DNA from: JOPF133 sp052144935
GTDB lineage: Bacteria; Acidobacteriota; Terriglobia; Bryobacterales; Bryobacteraceae
Assembly: GCA_052144935.1 (NCBI GenBank)
Contig: JBKQPR010000075.1
Span: 1-37,547, forward strand
DNA length: 37,547 bases
Reading direction: 5' to 3'
A model generated the notes under the pieces. That model did no database searches. It was not told where the DNA came from and saw only the letters and a list, made by a program, of their open reading frames with translations. The translations under genes and the position numbers were made by a program. Each line of letters begins with the position of its first letter. The stretch's first letter is position 1. Positions 8,544 to 16,723 of the stretch are shown here, in pieces.

Positions 8544-8644
8544 TCACCGCGGAGACGCGGAGGGCACGGAGGAAGCGCGGAGAAAAGCAAGAAGAGAATT
8601 GTGTCCTCCGCGCTTCCTCTGTTCTTTCCCTGTCTCCGCGGTGA
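8544..8644. repeat. Long palindromic repeat of the ACGCGGAG type, copy 2
   Basis: The ends are exact reverse complements (TCACCGCGGAGAC and GTCTCCGCGGTGA), and inner segments pair as well (GGAAGCGCGGAG with CTCCGCGCTTCC), giving a roughly 100-nt hairpin. It shares the core with the repeat at 2075-2164. It begins 38 bp after the zinc-ribbon gene and may end that transcript. Confidence 0.75.
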
Positions 8645-8727
8645 AAAGAAACGTGACCCCAGGAGATCGGTACTAGTACAGTAGCCTCTGGAAATTCAGG
8701 CCGATTTCCTTCAGAACTAAGTTACCT

Positions 8728-9183
8728 ATGCGAAAGCTTCTACCGTTTCTTGGACTCTGCGTTTCGGTAATCCACGCCGGGGATTCCATTCCAACTCAGC
8801 CCGTTTCCGCCGCGCCCGATGCTGTCGCGCCGGCCGTTGTGTCGCGCGCCTTGGTGGCGCCCGCCGTTCCCTCCGCCGGCAAGAATCTTTGGCGCATCAG
8901 CCTTACTACTTTGGCGGTATCCAACGCTCTGGATATTCAGTCCTCCTGGGGTAAGCACGAACTGAACTCGACGCTTGCCTCGCCTTCAGGCAACTTCGGC
9001 GCCCAGGGCGCCTTGCTCAAGCTCGGTTTCCAGGGCGGGCTGGTTGGAATCGAGTATCTGCTCACGCGCCATCATCCCAGCGCGCGGCTGTACCGTACCC
9101 TGGCGATCATCAATTTCGGAGCGTCGGCCGGGATCGCCGGAGTCGTGGCGCACAACTACACTGTGGCGCCGCCGGGACACTGA
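8728..9183 (+). CDS. Secreted or envelope hypothetical protein
   Basis: Encodes 151 residues. A signal peptide (MRKLLPFLGLCVSVIHA, cleavage near AGD) is followed by an Ala/Pro/Val-rich linker (to about residue 50) and a conserved-looking domain with LDIQSSWGKHELN, a glycine-rich hydrophobic stretch (GALLKLGFQGGLVGIEYLL) and a second hydrophobic stretch (LAIINFGASAGIAGVVAHN). It probably sits in the envelope with two weak membrane segments. Similar short proteins occur in Acidobacteriota, but I know no function. It is convergent with the next gene, with stops 38 bp apart. Confidence 0.65.
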   Translation: MRKLLPFLGLCVSVIHAGDSIPTQPVSAAPDAVAPAVVSRALVAPAVPSAGKNLWRISLTTLAVSNALDIQSSWGKHELNSTLASPSGNFGAQGALLKLGFQGGLVGIEYLLTRHHPSARLYRTLAIINFGASAGIAGVVAHNYTVAPPGH

Positions 9184-9221
9184 GGGCCGCACGGGTGGCG
9201 CGGGATGCGCGCCGCGCGGCC

Positions 9222-9947
9222 TTATTCGACGCTCTCCGGGTCCTGTACCGTGCGCCGCCGGACCACGCGTTCGGTGTAGAGCTCGTCGCCGGCCACAACG
9301 CTGTCGCTTGCCGCGGGGCGCACCCGCGGCACGGGCCTGCCGTTGTAGAACTCGTCGCCGGGCGCCATGCTGACGCCCGCGGCCGTGCGTACCCGCGGCA
9401 GGGGCTTGTCGGCATTAGCGAAGTCACCCGATTTCTCCCCCGCCGCGCCGATGTTCTGCGCGCCGGTCTCCTCTAACACGTCCTTGGCGCGTTTTACCCA
9501 TTCGCGGCTGTCGCAGTGCACTGAGAGCAGCACACCGCCTTCGCGGATGCGCCCTTCGAAGCGCCTGGCTTCGTATTCGGGAATGCCCATGCCCACCAGC
9601 GCGCCGATGATGCCGCCCAGGGCGCCGGCCGCCCCGGCGCCCGCCAGCGCGGCCACAATCGCCCCCCCGGCGATGTAGGGCGCCAGCCCGGGAACGACCA
9701 GCACGCCGATGCCGATCAGCCAGCCCAATGCGCCGCCCACGATAGCGCCCACTACGGCGCCGGTGGCGATGCCTTCGGGCGCCTTGGTATTTTTTTCATG
9801 GGCCAGATCCTTGGTGCCTTGATTCTCGGGAAAAAGCGCCGAAGGGTCGGTGCTGCGGAAGCCGGCGCTACGCAGATGACCCACCGCCTCTTCCGCCGCC
9901 ATCCGGTTGGGATATATGCCGAAAACCGCTGTATTCTTGCCTGCCAT
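9222..9947 (-). CDS. Glycine-rich DUF3341/YflT-like stress-type protein
   Basis: Encodes 241 residues. The N-terminal domain (NTAVFGIYPNRMAAEEAV, then HLRSAGF) resembles the ferredoxin-like fold of DUF3341/ActD-like and general-stress YflT-like proteins. A long glycine/alanine-rich hydrophobic hairpin (about residues 60-125) follows, then a second ferredoxin-like segment (GRIREGGVLLSVHCDSREWV). The C-terminal tail repeats a motif, GDEFYNGRPVPRVRPAAS and then GDELYTERVV, giving two or three units. The frame is open to 10010, but ATG 9947 has AGGAG seven bases upstream and matches the family start. The gene is monocistronic. A role in membrane stress is inferred only from family. Confidence 0.72.
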   Translation of the reverse strand: MAGKNTAVFGIYPNRMAAEEAVGHLRSAGFRSTDPSALFPENQGTKDLAHEKNTKAPEGIATGAVVGAIVGGALGWLIGIGVLVVPGLAPYIAGGAIVAALAGAGAAGALGGIIGALVGMGIPEYEARRFEGRIREGGVLLSVHCDSREWVKRAKDVLEETGAQNIGAAGEKSGDFANADKPLPRVRTAAGVSMAPGDEFYNGRPVPRVRPAASDSVVAGDELYTERVVRRRTVQDPESVE

Positions 9948-10244
9948 ATTCCGCTCCTGAATGCTGGTGGAGCAAGCGCAGGGCCACGCGCGGACCAGAG
10001 CGCGGCCCATGCCGTGCGGTTTCTCACGCCGGTGGTTTTCCTGGCGATCCGGCGCCTCCGCGATCCGCCGACTCCGCGATTGACTTGCCCCGGTGGAAAG
10101 CGTTACGTTGAGGACAAGCGCGAAGGGCGCATCCAGTCCGCGGAAAGGGCCGTGCCCACCTTAAACGAAACATCGAAGGTTACGAACCTTCTTTCAGCCT
10201 GATTCGGGGCGGACTCCAGGCACAATCGGAAAGGAAGTTCGTAA

Positions 10245-11441
10245 ATGGATCTAAAGCCACTACCGCCTCGCCCCAGCCTGGAGCAGTTCAGGAAGCAGGC
10301 CAAGGACCTCGTCAAAGCGTGCGAATCGGGCGATTCCGAAGCCACTCGACGATTCCGGAAGTACCATCCCCGCTTCCGGCCTCTCCGGAACGCCGCGGAA
10401 GCGGCCAAGCCGGGTTCGGGCCGGTTCGCGCTCGCGGACGCTCAATGGGTGATAGCCCGCGAACACGGCTTCGACAGTTGGCCGAAGTTTACGAAGCACA
10501 TCGTAGGGCTGACTCGCGCAAACTCTAACGTCTCAAAATTTGAGTGGGCCGCCGATGCCATAGTTGCCGGAGACGCGGCTACGCTTCAACGGCTGCTGCG
10601 CGAAGACGCGGAGTTGATTCGAGCGCGTTCGGCGCGCGTCCATCGGGCCACGCTTCTTCATTACATCGGCGCCAACGGCGTCGAGAATTACCGCCAGAAG
10701 TCTCCCGCCAACGCCGTTGAAATTGCAAAGATCCTGCTCCAAGCCGGCGCCGAGGTCGACGCGGTAGCGGACAGTTACGGCAAGAGCACCACACTGGACC
10801 TGGTGGCGACGAGCATCCATGCGTTGTTAGCCGGCGTGCAAGAGGCGCTCATGGAAACCCTCCTGGAGGCCGGCGCCACCGTAAATCCCGACGGCCGCAT
10901 CGTCCATGCTTGCCTGGCCAACGGACGGGGACAGGCGGCGGAGTTTCTCGCCGGACGCGGAGCGCGATTGGACCTGGAGAGCGCGGCTGGGGTGGGACGA
11001 CTCGATGTGGTCGGAACTTATTTCAACGACGACGGCGCCTTGCAAGCGCATGCAACCGGGAAGCAGATACAGTCCGGCCTGAACTGGGCCTGTGAGTACG
11101 GCCGGAACAAGGTCGTCGAGTTCCTGTTGGAGAAGGGAGCCGATCCCGGTGCGGCCGGCGATAACGGGCAGACCGCCCTGCATTGGGCCGCTATTGGCGG
11201 ACACCTGGATACGGTCGAATCGCTCCTGGAACGAAAAGCTCCGCTCGAAGTGAAGAACGTCTACGGCGGGACAGTATTGGGGCAAGCGGCCTGGTGCGTG
11301 ATGCACGGCGACCGCCGCGTGGACTATATTCCGATCGTCGAGACGCTGCTCCGTGCCGGCGCCAAGGTGCAAGGGGCCGGCTACCCCACGGGAAATGAGC
11401 GCCTTGATGAGCTGCTCCGCCGCCATGGCGCCGAATCATGA
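10245..11441 (+). CDS. Ankyrin-repeat protein
   Basis: Encodes 398 residues without a signal peptide. The N-terminal ~85 residues (LEQFRKQAKDLVKACESGD, then ALADAQWVIAREHGFDSWPK) form a domain that often precedes ankyrin repeats in soil bacteria. Ankyrin units follow from about residue 95; the clearest is DNGQTALHWAAIGGHLDTV with SLLERKAPLEVKN near residues 305-345, and degenerate ones are EIAKILLQAGAEVDAVAD and ETLLRAGAKVQGAG. AAAGGAAGT lies six to ten bases before the ATG. It probably mediates protein-protein contact in the cytoplasm; no partner is suggested by the neighbours. Confidence 0.83.
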   Translation: MDLKPLPPRPSLEQFRKQAKDLVKACESGDSEATRRFRKYHPRFRPLRNAAEAAKPGSGRFALADAQWVIAREHGFDSWPKFTKHIVGLTRANSNVSKFEWAADAIVAGDAATLQRLLREDAELIRARSARVHRATLLHYIGANGVENYRQKSPANAVEIAKILLQAGAEVDAVADSYGKSTTLDLVATSIHALLAGVQEALMETLLEAGATVNPDGRIVHACLANGRGQAAEFLAGRGARLDLESAAGVGRLDVVGTYFNDDGALQAHATGKQIQSGLNWACEYGRNKVVEFLLEKGADPGAAGDNGQTALHWAAIGGHLDTVESLLERKAPLEVKNVYGGTVLGQAAWCVMHGDRRVDYIPIVETLLRAGAKVQGAGYPTGNERLDELLRRHGAES

Positions 11442-11486
11442 GGGGATACTCTTTCGGGCCACGCGTCAGTCCGGCGCCCGGCGTGC

Positions 11487-11503
11487 GCCGGCTAAAAGCC
11501 GGC
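11487..11503. terminator. GC-rich stem-loop after ankyrin gene
   Basis: GCCGGCT-AAA-AGCCGGC forms a perfect 7-bp stem with a 3-nt loop, 46 bp after the ankyrin gene stop. It has no following T-run, so it would be at best a weak or Rho-assisted end. The same GGCTAAAAGCC motif is common as a dispersed repeat in related genomes. Confidence 0.4.
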
Positions 11504-11584
11504 TGCCGCCAAGATTGGCTGCCCCACGCGCCCCCACCCGTTACCGTGAAAGGTTAGAATTGGAAGTCGAGAAGGAGACTTCGC

Positions 11585-12448
11585 ATGTCCAACATCCAAA
11601 CCTCACGCCGCGGCTTTCTGGGAACTGCCGCAGGAATCGCGGGATTGAGCTCAGTCGCCCTCGGGCCCGCTTCCGCACGCATCGAACCGGAGCCCTGGGG
11701 CATCAAGTTGGGAATCGCCACCTACTCCTTCCGCAACTTCGACCGCGCCAAAACCATCGAAATGGTCAAGGCGCTGCAGGCGCCCTGGATCAGCGTGAAG
11801 GATGTCGATAAGCAACTCTCGCACAAGAGCTCTCCCGAGGAACTGCGGCAGGCGCGCAAGGAATTCGACGACGCCGGTCTCAAGGTGATGAGCGTCGGTA
11901 ATGTCGATATGAAGCAGGCCACCACGCCCGCGGCTATGCGGGCCATTTTCGAATGGGCCAAGAACTTCGGCGCTCCCATGATGGTCTGCATACCCTCCCA
12001 CGAAACCGTCAAGCTTCTGGAGCCTCTGGTGAAGGAGTACAACATCAAGGTTGCCATTCACAACCATGGGCCGGAGGAGAAGGACTTTCCCACTCCCCAG
12101 TCCGTGCTGGAAGTCGTGAAGAACCTCGATCCCCGCTGTGGCCTGTGCATCGACATCGGCCACACGGCGCGCACCGGCAAGGACGTAGTCGAGAGCATCG
12201 CCGAGGCCGGCCCGCGGCTGCTCGACATGCACTGCAAGGATCTGGCCGATTTCACCTCGCGCGACAGCCAGACCGACGTGGGCGACGGAATCATGCCGTT
12301 CCCACAGATCTTCAAACAGCTCAAGAAAATGAACTATCACGGCTGCGTGAACCTGGAATACGAAATCCACGCCGACAATCCGATGCCCGGCATGCAGCGC
12401 TCCTTCAGCTACATGCGCGGCGTGCTGGCCGGTTTGGCCGCGGCATAG
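11585..12448 (+). CDS. Tat-exported sugar phosphate isomerase/epimerase-like TIM barrel
   Basis: Encodes 287 residues. The N-terminus carries a twin-arginine signal (SRRGFLGTAAGIAGLSSVAL, residues 8-27), so the enzyme is folded and cofactor-loaded before export. The remainder is the xylose-isomerase-like TIM barrel of the AP-endonuclease-2 superfamily. Likely metal ligands are visible in the segments VAIHNHGPEEKDFPT, GLCIDIGHTARTGKD, LLDMHCKDL and CVNLEYEI. Family members isomerise or epimerise sugars or inositols; the substrate here is unknown. AAGGAG lies eight bases before the ATG. The FlK-like thioesterase gene begins 5 bp after the stop, so the two are probably cotranscribed. Confidence 0.83.
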   Translation: MSNIQTSRRGFLGTAAGIAGLSSVALGPASARIEPEPWGIKLGIATYSFRNFDRAKTIEMVKALQAPWISVKDVDKQLSHKSSPEELRQARKEFDDAGLKVMSVGNVDMKQATTPAAMRAIFEWAKNFGAPMMVCIPSHETVKLLEPLVKEYNIKVAIHNHGPEEKDFPTPQSVLEVVKNLDPRCGLCIDIGHTARTGKDVVESIAEAGPRLLDMHCKDLADFTSRDSQTDVGDGIMPFPQIFKQLKKMNYHGCVNLEYEIHADNPMPGMQRSFSYMRGVLAGLAAA

Positions 12449-12452
12449 CTCG

Positions 12453-12860
12453 ATGGCGGCCATTCCGGTAGGCGCCAAAGGGGAGCGGAAGCTCCTGGTC
12501 ACCGGCGAGGTGGCCATCAATTTCATGGGAGTGGAGGGCGCGCGAGTGCTCTCCACGCCGAACCTGATCCTCTACATGGAACTGACCTGTCGCGAGACCT
12601 TGCAGCCTCTGCTGGACCCCGGATACGACACCGTGGGCACGCACGTGAACGTCTTCCACTTGGGCGCGACGCCCATCGGCATGGCGGTGACGTTTTCCTG
12701 CGAGGTGACCGCCGTCAACGACCGCCGCATTCAGTTTCGCGTGGAAGCGCGCGACGAGAAAGAGAAGATCGGCGAAGGAACCCACGAACGCGCGATAGTC
12801 AACGTAGCCCGTTTCGCCACGCGGCTGGCGGAAAAGAAAGCGGCTCAACGCGGGAACTGA
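12453..12860 (+). CDS. FlK-like hot-dog acyl-CoA thioesterase
   Basis: Encodes 135 residues. The fold matches fluoroacetyl-CoA thioesterase FlK, which hydrolyses acyl-CoA thioesters. The FlK triad T42-E50-H76 maps onto T35, E43 and H69 here with identical spacing, and the C-terminal motif GEGTHERAIVNVARF matches the FlK end. Fluoroacetate resistance is not implied: most homologues act on other acyl-CoAs. It follows the TIM-barrel gene by 4 bp and precedes the molybdenum hydroxylase operon by about 220 bp. Confidence 0.78.
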   Translation: MAAIPVGAKGERKLLVTGEVAINFMGVEGARVLSTPNLILYMELTCRETLQPLLDPGYDTVGTHVNVFHLGATPIGMAVTFSCEVTAVNDRRIQFRVEARDEKEKIGEGTHERAIVNVARFATRLAEKKAAQRGN

Positions 12861-13077
12861 CGGGTCCGGCCAGCCGGTGGGCGGCCCTTGTCGACCGGCG
12901 CTCGCCCCTGGGGCAATCGCGGGTCGTAGGTCGGTTTCAACCCCTCACCGGTAGCGTCGAATCGCGCCAGCGCTCCATCCCCGGCCGCTGAATCGGATGC
13001 CAATCGTCCACCCCTCCCTTTGCTTTTTCCCAATATTCTGATAACTTCATATCCGTCTGGGTTGGGGATGCGCTTTC
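12861..13077. other. Intergenic region before the hydroxylase operon
   Basis: About 217 bp with no gene that I can support. It should hold the promoter of the operon beginning at 13078. The stretch just upstream of the start is AT-richer (TATTCTGATAACTTCATATCC near 13033), compatible with a promoter, but no element is certain. Confidence 0.35.
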
Positions 13078-13548
13078 ATGAAACGGAAAATCTCACTGGT
13101 TATCAATGGCAAGCCCTATACGGATGAAGTCGAGCCGCGGCTCGTGCTCATCCACTACTTACGCGAGGTGGCGGGTCTCACCGGCCCCCACATCGGCTGC
13201 GAAACTTCGATCTGCGGCGCCTGCACCGTCATGCTCGATGGGCGGGCGGTCAAATCGTGCACCATGTTCGCCGTGCAGGCCGACGGCCGGCAGGTCGTCA
13301 CCATCGAGGGGCTGGCGTCCAACGGCACGCTGGACCCGATGCAGGAGGCCTTCTGGAACGAGCACGCCTTGCAATGCGGATTCTGCACGCCGGGCATGAT
13401 CCTGGCCGCCAAACAGCTTCTGGCGGATAACCCCCATCCCACGGATCGCGAAATCCGCCACGGCCTGGCGGGCAATCTGTGCCGCTGCACGGGATATCAG
13501 CACATCGTCAACGCGGTGAAGGCCGCCGCGGGAAAGGCGGAGGCGTAA
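13078..13548 (+). CDS. Molybdenum hydroxylase 2Fe-2S subunit (CoxS/XdhC-type small subunit)
   Basis: Encodes 156 residues and carries two [2Fe-2S] clusters that pass electrons from the molybdenum centre to FAD. The plant-ferredoxin-like cluster uses C41, C46, C49 (CETSICGAC) and C61. The all-helical second cluster uses C100 and C103 (CGFC) and C135 and C137 (CRC). Length and order are exactly those of the CO dehydrogenase small-subunit family. It is the first gene of a four-gene operon (small, large, medium, CoxG-like); the large-subunit gene starts 2 bp after the stop. Confidence 0.93.
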   Translation: MKRKISLVINGKPYTDEVEPRLVLIHYLREVAGLTGPHIGCETSICGACTVMLDGRAVKSCTMFAVQADGRQVVTIEGLASNGTLDPMQEAFWNEHALQCGFCTPGMILAAKQLLADNPHPTDREIRHGLAGNLCRCTGYQHIVNAVKAAAGKAEA

Positions 13549-13550
13549 CC

Positions 13551-15881
13551 ATGGCAACCACCATCACCAAGCCGGAAGCCCTGGTCGGCAAGCGGATCCG
13601 CCGGCAGGAAGACCCGCGGCTGATCACCGGCACGGCGGTTTATCTTGACGACATCAAGATGCCCGGCATGCACCACGCCTGCATCGTGCGCAGCCCGCAC
13701 GCTGCGGCCAAGATCCGAAGCATCGATACCGCTCCGGCCGCCGGGAGTCCCGGCGTAGTGGCGGTGTTCACCGGCAAGGATATCGCCGCTCTGGGCGCGG
13801 TGCCGTGCGCTTCCTCGCTGCCCGGCCTGCGCGTGCCGCGGCACGATCTGCTGGCGCAGAATCGCGTCTACTACGTGGGCCATCCCGTGGCCGTGGTGGT
13901 GGCCACCGACCGCTACCTGGCGCGCGACGCGGCCGACCTGGTGGAGGTGGATTACGATCCCTTGCCCGCGGTGGCCGATCCGGAGAAGGCGCTGGCCGAA
14001 GGCGCGCCCCCCGTGCATCCGCAGTGGCCCGATAACGTGTCCTTCACCTTCCACCAGGAAGGCGGCGACATCCAGCAGGCCTTCCGCGATGCCGACGTGG
14101 TGGTGAAGCAGCGCATCACCAGCCAGCGGCTGATCCCCACGGCCATCGAAACGCGCGGCGTGGTGGCCGATTGGCGGCCGGGCGAACGCTCGCTGACGTT
14201 GTTCTCCTCCACCCAGATCCCCCACCTGATGCGCACGCTGGTGGCGGGCATTCTGGGCATGTCCGAAAACCTGTTGCGCGTGATCACGCCCGAGGTGGGC
14301 GGCGGCTTCGGCTCCAAGCTCAACGTGTATGCCGAAGAGGCGCTCATGGCCTTCATCGCCATGCGCATCCACAAGCCCGTGAAGTGGGTGGAATCGCGGC
14401 GCGAGAATTTTACGGCCACCATCCACGGCCGCGGCCACGTGGATTATTTTGAATTGGCGGCGCGGCGCGATGGCACCATGCTGGGGCTGAAGCTGAAGCT
14501 CATCCAGGATCTGGGCGCTTACCTCCAGCTCCTCACGCCCGCCATTCCCACGCTTTCCGTGTTGATGATGCCGGGTCTCTACAAATTCAAGAACGTCTCG
14601 GCGGACATCGTGGGGGCCTTCACCAATTGCGTGCCCACGGACGCTTACCGCGGCGCGGGGCGGCCGGAAGCTACCCACGGCATCGAGCGCATGGTGGACA
14701 TGCTGGCCGCGGAATTGGGCATGGACCCGGTCGACATCCGCTTGAAGAATTTCGTGGGCGCGGACGAGTTTCCCTTCGCCACCGCCACGGGCCTGAGCTA
14801 CGATAGCGGCAATTATGCGGCCCCGTTGCGCAAGGCGCTCGAGGAAGTGGACTATCCGGCGCGCCGTCTGGAGCAGGCCCAGGCGCGCGCGGACGGCCGG
14901 CTGATGGGAATCGGGATTTCGACGTACGGCGAAATCTGCGCCATCGGTCCTTCGCCCGCGATGCCCGCCGGCGGATGGGAGAGCGCCACGGTGAAAATCG
15001 AACCCACCGGCAAGGTCACGGTGATGACCGGCGCCTCGCCGCACGGCCAGGGCGAAGAGACCACCTTCGCGCAGATTGTGGCCGACGAGCTGGGCGTGGC
15101 CATGGACGACGTGCTGGTGGTGCACGGCGACACCGCCGTGGTGCAATACGGCATCGGGACCTTCGGCAGCCGCGGCACCGCGGTGGGCGGCGCAGCCCTC
15201 TTCTACGCCTTGCAGGATCTCAAGACCAAGGTGAAGAAGTTCGGCGCCATGCTGCTGGACGCGCCCACGGTGACTCTGTCCGGCGGCTTCTGCGTGGACG
15301 AGCGGACCGGCAAGTCGGTTTCCTTCACCGAGATCGCGGCGGCGGCCTATCACGCCAAGCGCCTGCCGCCGAATACCGAGCCGGGCCTGGTGGCGACGCA
15401 TTTCTGGGAGCCGCCCAATTTCACCTTCCCGTTCGGCGCCCACATCGTAGTCTCGGAAGTGGACCGCGAAACCGGCGACATCCAAATCCACCGCTACGTG
15501 GCGGTGGACGACTGCGGCAAGATCATCAACCCGCTGCTGGTGGCCGGGCAGGTACACGGCGGCGTGGCGCAGGGCCTGGGCCAGGCGCTGTGGGAGCAGG
15601 CCGTCTACAGCGAGAACGGCCAGTTGATCACCGGCGAGCTGACGGATTACGCGCTGCCCCGCGCGCACCTGATGCCGTTCATCGAAAGCAGCCACACGGA
15701 AACGCCCTCGCCGGTGAATCCCCTGGGCGTCAAGGGCGTTGGCGAGGCGGGCACCATCGGCTGTTCGCCCGCGGTGGTGAACTCGGTGGTGGACGCGCTT
15801 TCGCCGTTGGGCGTGCGGCACATCGACATGCCGCTCACCCCCGAGAAGATCTGGAAGCTGATTCAGGGAGGGCAGGCATGA
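13551..15881 (+). CDS. Molybdenum hydroxylase large subunit (form II CoxL/xanthine dehydrogenase family)
   Basis: Encodes 776 residues and binds the molybdenum-pterin cofactor. Conserved segments include GKRIRRQEDPRLITG at the N-terminus, PEVGGGFGSK (residues 248-256), ASPHGQGEET and the catalytic Glu in GVGEAG (E732). The active-site loop reads AYRGAGR (residues 365-371), not the AYxCSFR motif of true form I CO dehydrogenase, and lacks its catalytic cysteine. It is therefore more likely a purine, aldehyde or other hydroxylase than a CO oxidiser. The frame extends upstream to 13479, but that overlaps the small-subunit gene; the ATG at 13551 is 2 bp after it. The stop overlaps the next start by ATGA. 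Confidence 0.92.
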   Translation: MATTITKPEALVGKRIRRQEDPRLITGTAVYLDDIKMPGMHHACIVRSPHAAAKIRSIDTAPAAGSPGVVAVFTGKDIAALGAVPCASSLPGLRVPRHDLLAQNRVYYVGHPVAVVVATDRYLARDAADLVEVDYDPLPAVADPEKALAEGAPPVHPQWPDNVSFTFHQEGGDIQQAFRDADVVVKQRITSQRLIPTAIETRGVVADWRPGERSLTLFSSTQIPHLMRTLVAGILGMSENLLRVITPEVGGGFGSKLNVYAEEALMAFIAMRIHKPVKWVESRRENFTATIHGRGHVDYFELAARRDGTMLGLKLKLIQDLGAYLQLLTPAIPTLSVLMMPGLYKFKNVSADIVGAFTNCVPTDAYRGAGRPEATHGIERMVDMLAAELGMDPVDIRLKNFVGADEFPFATATGLSYDSGNYAAPLRKALEEVDYPARRLEQAQARADGRLMGIGISTYGEICAIGPSPAMPAGGWESATVKIEPTGKVTVMTGASPHGQGEETTFAQIVADELGVAMDDVLVVHGDTAVVQYGIGTFGSRGTAVGGAALFYALQDLKTKVKKFGAMLLDAPTVTLSGGFCVDERTGKSVSFTEIAAAAYHAKRLPPNTEPGLVATHFWEPPNFTFPFGAHIVVSEVDRETGDIQIHRYVAVDDCGKIINPLLVAGQVHGGVAQGLGQALWEQAVYSENGQLITGELTDYALPRAHLMPFIESSHTETPSPVNPLGVKGVGEAGTIGCSPAVVNSVVDALSPLGVRHIDMPLTPEKIWKLIQGGQA

Positions 15882-16723
15882 TTCCGCAGACGTTCGATTA
15901 TTCCGCTCCGCAATCGCTCGACGAAGCGCTCAGCCTGGTGGCCTCGGGCGAGCGCAAAATTCTGGCCGGCGGCATGAGCCTCATCCCCATGATGAAGCTG
16001 CGCCTCGCCACGCCCGCCGAAGTGGTGGACCTGGGCCGCATCCCCGGCCTGAACGGGATCGCCGAAGCCGGCGGCTTCGTGCACATCGGCGCCATGGCCA
16101 CGCATCATGCGGTGGAGACTTCGCCGCTGGTGCGCGCGCGCTGCCCGCTGCTTTCCGAAACCGCCGGCCACATCGGCGACGCGCAGGTTCGCAACATGGG
16201 AACCCTGGGCGGCAGCATCGCGCACGCCGATCCGGCGGCCGATTATCCCGCGGCGCTGCTGGCTCTGGAAGCCCAGATCCGCCTGGTTTCGGCCCATTCG
16301 GATCGCACCGTGGAAGCCGCCGATTTCTTCCTCGACGCCTTCACCACGGCCCTGGAACCCGGCGAAATCGTGCTGGAAGTGCGCGTGCCCGTGGAGGATT
16401 CGATCGAAGGCTACTGCTACGAGAAGGTCGCGCATCCCGCTTCGGGATTTGCCGTGGTGGGCGTGGCCGTGCGGGTAAAGCGGAGCGGTGGGCGCATCGC
16501 CATGGCGCGCATGGGCGTGACGGGCATGGGACCGCGCGCCTTCCGCGAACGCGCCGCGGAGAGACTGCTGGAAGAGGGCGCCGCGGTCGAGCAGGCCGCC
16601 GCGGTAGTGGGCGATGGCGAAGAGGCCAACTCGGACCTGTGCGCCTCCGCCGATTACCGCCGCCATCTGGCCAGGATCCACGCCCGCCGCGCTCTGGCCG
16701 TGGCGCTTTCGAGGGCTTCGTGA
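15878..16723 (+). CDS. Molybdenum hydroxylase FAD-binding subunit (CoxM family)
   Basis: Encodes 281 residues. Conserved FAD-binding motifs are LAGGMSLIPMMK (residues 29-40; Gln is usual where Met33 stands) and TLGGSIAHADPAADYPAAL (109-127). The C-terminal domain (residues 170-281) is the usual CO dehydrogenase flavoprotein C-terminal fold. It passes electrons from the iron-sulfur subunit to an acceptor. The start ATG overlaps the large-subunit stop (ATGA), and the stop overlaps the GTG of the next gene, showing translational coupling. The upstream open frame to 14975 is only an antiframe extension over the large subunit. Confidence 0.92.
   Translation: MIPQTFDYSAPQSLDEALSLVASGERKILAGGMSLIPMMKLRLATPAEVVDLGRIPGLNGIAEAGGFVHIGAMATHHAVETSPLVRARCPLLSETAGHIGDAQVRNMGTLGGSIAHADPAADYPAALLALEAQIRLVSAHSDRTVEAADFFLDAFTTALEPGEIVLEVRVPVEDSIEGYCYEKVAHPASGFAVVGVAVRVKRSGGRIAMARMGVTGMGPRAFRERAAERLLEEGAAVEQAAAVVGDGEEANSDLCASADYRRHLARIHARRALAVALSRAS

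Noticed and set aside
13497..15821. 774-codon open frame antisense to the hydroxylase large subunit
   Set aside because: It is a by-product of GC-rich third-position bias; the sense strand encodes a full family protein with conserved motifs.
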